In this document: positions 62,541 to 64,000 of the stretch, piece after piece
Layout of the letters: every line of letters begins with the position of its first letter
Position numbering within the stretch: position 1 is the first letter of the stretch
Origin: an uncultured Lachnospiraceae bacterium
GTDB lineage: Bacteria > Bacillota > Clostridia > Lachnospirales > Lachnospiraceae
Direction of reading: 5' to 3'
Assembly: GCA_947589155.1 (NCBI GenBank)
Contig: CANQBH010000001.1
Location: 62,001-126,000 of the forward strand
DNA: 64,000 nucleotides
Program-made: the position numbers and the translations under genes
Notes under the pieces: model-generated
Told to the model about the DNA's origin: nothing
The model's input: the letters and a program-made list of their open reading frames with translations, nothing else
Databases searched by the model: none

Positions 62541-63455
62541 GTGGAGAAGAGGGTGTTCGGCGAGGCCATCCGGAGTCTCAGACTGGAACACGGACTGACG
62601 CAGGAAAGGCTGTCGGATGGGATCTGTTCCGCGAGTTCCCTCTCAAAAATCGAAAACGGAAGCCAGGTTCCTTCCCGGCAGACGTTCCGCCTGTTGATGG
62701 AGCGGCTGGGAGAGCCTGGCTATACTTATGCCCATTTCCAGACCGAAACGGAGTATCTTTTTTACCTTGCGCTTTCGGAATTCATGGAAAATGTCGAGCG
62801 GGGAATCACCGAGGAACTGGACGAGACGCTGCTTCGGATGCAGAAGTCGATGAAGAAGGACGACGCGGTCATGCGGCAGGCCTATGAGATGGCGCGGACG
62901 CTCTGGTACCATCTGTGCGGCATCGATGGGAGCGGATATGCGCAGCGCTGCATGTCCGTCTTTTTTATCCGGCGGGAAGGCAGCCGTCTGCCGGACGATC
63001 TGCCCCGCATGGCGCTGGATGAGATCGAGATGTGGGTCGTCAACAATATCGCGGCGGGGATGTTGTGGCAGGATCGTAAGGCGCAGGCCCTGACGATGTT
63101 TTTCCACCTCTACCAGCGGGCGCGCAGGATGCCGGCTGCGATCCTCGGGATCGGCAAAATGCGTGGGATCCTCTGCAATAATCTCGCGCTCTGCCTGCTC
63201 GGGATGGGGCGGTATCCGGAAGCGGAACGCTATTGCGACATCGGCCTGTCGGGCGCGCGCTACGAGGGCGGCGTGTTTCTGGAGATGCGCCTGCTCTCCC
63301 TCAAAGCCGAGATCGCAAAGGCGGGGGGAAGGTTAAGGCTGTACCGCGAGCAGGAACATCTTCTGCGCGCGATCGAGAGCATGTTTCCGCACTTCCTGCG
63401 ATCCGACGTTCCGGTGGAAGGCTACCGGCCGGAGCGGACGATCCTCATCCTTTAG
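62541..63455 (+). CDS. XRE-family regulator with TPR-like sensor region (Rgg/PlcR-like)
   Basis: The 304-residue protein has an N-terminal Cro/CI-type helix-turn-helix (about 6-58, LRLEHGLTQERLSDGICS) and a long all-helical C-terminus with TPR-like repeats (for example ILCNNLALCLLGMGRYPEAERY). This is the layout of RRNPP/Rgg regulators such as PlcR and ComR, which bind short exported peptides. The GTG at 62541 lacks a clear ribosome site; a GTG at 62553 has GGAG upstream and is an alternative. A 16-codon ORF with a perfect ribosome site begins 10 bp after its stop. Confidence 0.85.
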   Translation: MEKRVFGEAIRSLRLEHGLTQERLSDGICSASSLSKIENGSQVPSRQTFRLLMERLGEPGYTYAHFQTETEYLFYLALSEFMENVERGITEELDETLLRMQKSMKKDDAVMRQAYEMARTLWYHLCGIDGSGYAQRCMSVFFIRREGSRLPDDLPRMALDEIEMWVVNNIAAGMLWQDRKAQALTMFFHLYQRARRMPAAILGIGKMRGILCNNLALCLLGMGRYPEAERYCDIGLSGARYEGGVFLEMRLLSLKAEIAKAGGRLRLYREQEHLLRAIESMFPHFLRSDVPVEGYRPERTILIL

Positions 63456-63465
63456 GAGGAAGGTA

Positions 63466-63516
63466 ATGATTGTATCGTTTGGCAATATGTTATATTATGG
63501 TAAAAGCAAAAGGTAA
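63466..63516 (+). CDS. Candidate 16-residue peptide after the XRE/TPR regulator
   Basis: ATG 63466 is preceded at 6 nt by a perfect AGGAGG (63454-63459), which overlaps the regulator stop. It encodes MIVSFGNMLYYGKSKR and stops at TAA 63514. Short peptides of this size (for example ComS) lie directly after Rgg/ComR-type regulators. The peptide is only partly hydrophobic and lacks a classical signal. The same bases contain possible promoter elements for the next gene (TTGTAT, TATATT), so the ORF may be accidental. Confidence 0.35.
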   Translation: MIVSFGNMLYYGKSKR

Positions 63517-63537
63517 GAAAAGCAAAGGAGAGGATCT

Positions 63538-64000
63538 ATGAACATTGTGGTACTGGCCGGAGGATTGAGTACGGAGCGCGACGTGTCGTTCCAGTCGGGG
63601 GCGATGGTCGCCAACGCGCTCAGGAAGCGGGGTCATAAGGCGCTGCTGCTGGACGTTTTTATGGGCTGGCAGGATGCGGAAACGGACGTCGGCGATATCT
63701 TTGAAAGAGCGGAGGAAACGTTTGTTACGGTCGGCGCAATGAGCGGCGAGGTGCCGGACATCGCGGCGGTCAGGGCCGCAAGGAAGGATTCGTCGGACTG
63801 CTTTTTCGGGCCGAACGTCATCGCGATCTGCCGCCGCGCGGATCTGGTCTTTTTGGCGCTGCACGGCGAGGACGGCGAGAACGGAAAGATACAGGCGGCG
63901 TTTGATCTGTACGGGATCCGTTATACCGGAAACGGCTACTTGGGCTGCGCGCTTGCGATGGATAAGGGATTGTCAAAAGAATTTTTCCGCAGCCGCGGGA
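63538..64000 (+). CDS. ddl: D-alanine--D-alanine ligase, 3' truncated by the window edge
   Basis: The first 154 codons are visible, from ATG 63538 behind AAAGGAGAGG. VVLAGGLSTERDVSFQSG is the N-terminal fold motif of the ATP-grasp D-Ala-D-Ala ligases, LVFLALHGEDGENGKIQAAF the conserved substrate-binding region, and YTGNGYLGCALAMDKGLSK the start of the ATP-grasp lobe. It should join two D-alanines for the peptidoglycan stem. No stop occurs before the end of the window. Confidence 0.88.
   Translation, partial: MNIVVLAGGLSTERDVSFQSGAMVANALRKRGHKALLLDVFMGWQDAETDVGDIFERAEETFVTVGAMSGEVPDIAAVRAARKDSSDCFFGPNVIAICRRADLVFLALHGEDGENGKIQAAFDLYGIRYTGNGYLGCALAMDKGLSKEFFRSRG

Noticed and set aside
1-64000. 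tRNA, rRNA, CRISPR arrays, insertion sequences, integrases, attachment sites
   Set aside because: I looked for cloverleaf ends, regularly spaced repeats, transposase motifs and flanking repeats and saw none.

Overview
The window looks like a chromosome segment from a spore-forming member of the Clostridia, most likely Lachnospiraceae with fairly high GC. The reasons are spore genes (spoVG, yabP, yabQ, spoIIE, a CotS-like coat kinase), the clostridial glgC/glgD pair, a short eukaryote-type ProRS, strong AGGAGG ribosome sites and many sigma-A promoters spaced 16-18 bp. I saw no tRNA, rRNA, CRISPR array, insertion sequence or prophage. Coding density is very high and no gene-free stretch exceeds 300 bp. 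The longest gaps (about 190-290 bp) hold promoters, terminators and RNA hairpins, which are listed.

Layout. Positions 1-7762 (+) are the end of a surface or flagellar glycan cluster: a 5'-truncated radical SAM/SPASM protein, three GT2 glycosyltransferases, a sugar epimerase and a CgeB/DUF3880-type transferase. Positions 7763-12662 (-) are murC and a dnaD-dnaI-prs operon. The operon's terminator lies inside the convergent glycosyltransferase gene. Positions 12938-22397 (+) carry glycogen synthesis (glgC, glgD), spoVG, pth, mfd, a PrsA-like lipoprotein and murA. Positions 22571-30061 hold an orphan AAA/DUF4143 ATPase, an HD-GYP protein, metK, a two-component system, a pseudouridine synthase and an AI-2E family membrane protein. 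Positions 30159-37053 hold proS, cca, a CotS-like kinase, a PEGA lipoprotein with an apparently leaderless message, and a phosphohexomutase.

Positions 37240-44780 are the classical HU-rqcP-yabP-yabQ-divIC-spoIIE-tilS-hpt-ftsH block. The spoIIE promoter shows the 21-bp spacing and 0A-like boxes expected of a Spo0A-controlled promoter. After ftsH comes a candidate C-rich small RNA or attenuator leader, then a GH13 glucan hydrolase, a VanY-like peptidase, and a tightly overlapping set: an EF-G/TetM-like GTPase fused to a YacP/Rae1-type NYN nuclease, an SbcD/YhaO-like nuclease and an SbcC/YhaN-like membrane ATPase. Positions 54452-64000 hold a small zinc protein, murI, a CPA2 antiporter, a glycerol-3-phosphate oxidation operon with its own GlpP and a leader terminator, a WYL regulator, hpf, an XRE/TPR regulator followed by a 16-codon ORF with a perfect ribosome site, and the start of a D-Ala-D-Ala ligase gene.

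Themes. Cell-wall genes (murC, murA, murI, ddl, VanY), glucan storage and use (glgC, glgD, phosphohexomutase, GH13), translation quality control (pth, rqcP, hpf, the GTPase-NYN fusion) and sporulation/division are interleaved. The strongest candidates for new biology are the GTPase-NYN fusion operon, the regulator plus micro-ORF pair, the C-rich RNA candidate after ftsH, and several RNA-level control elements.
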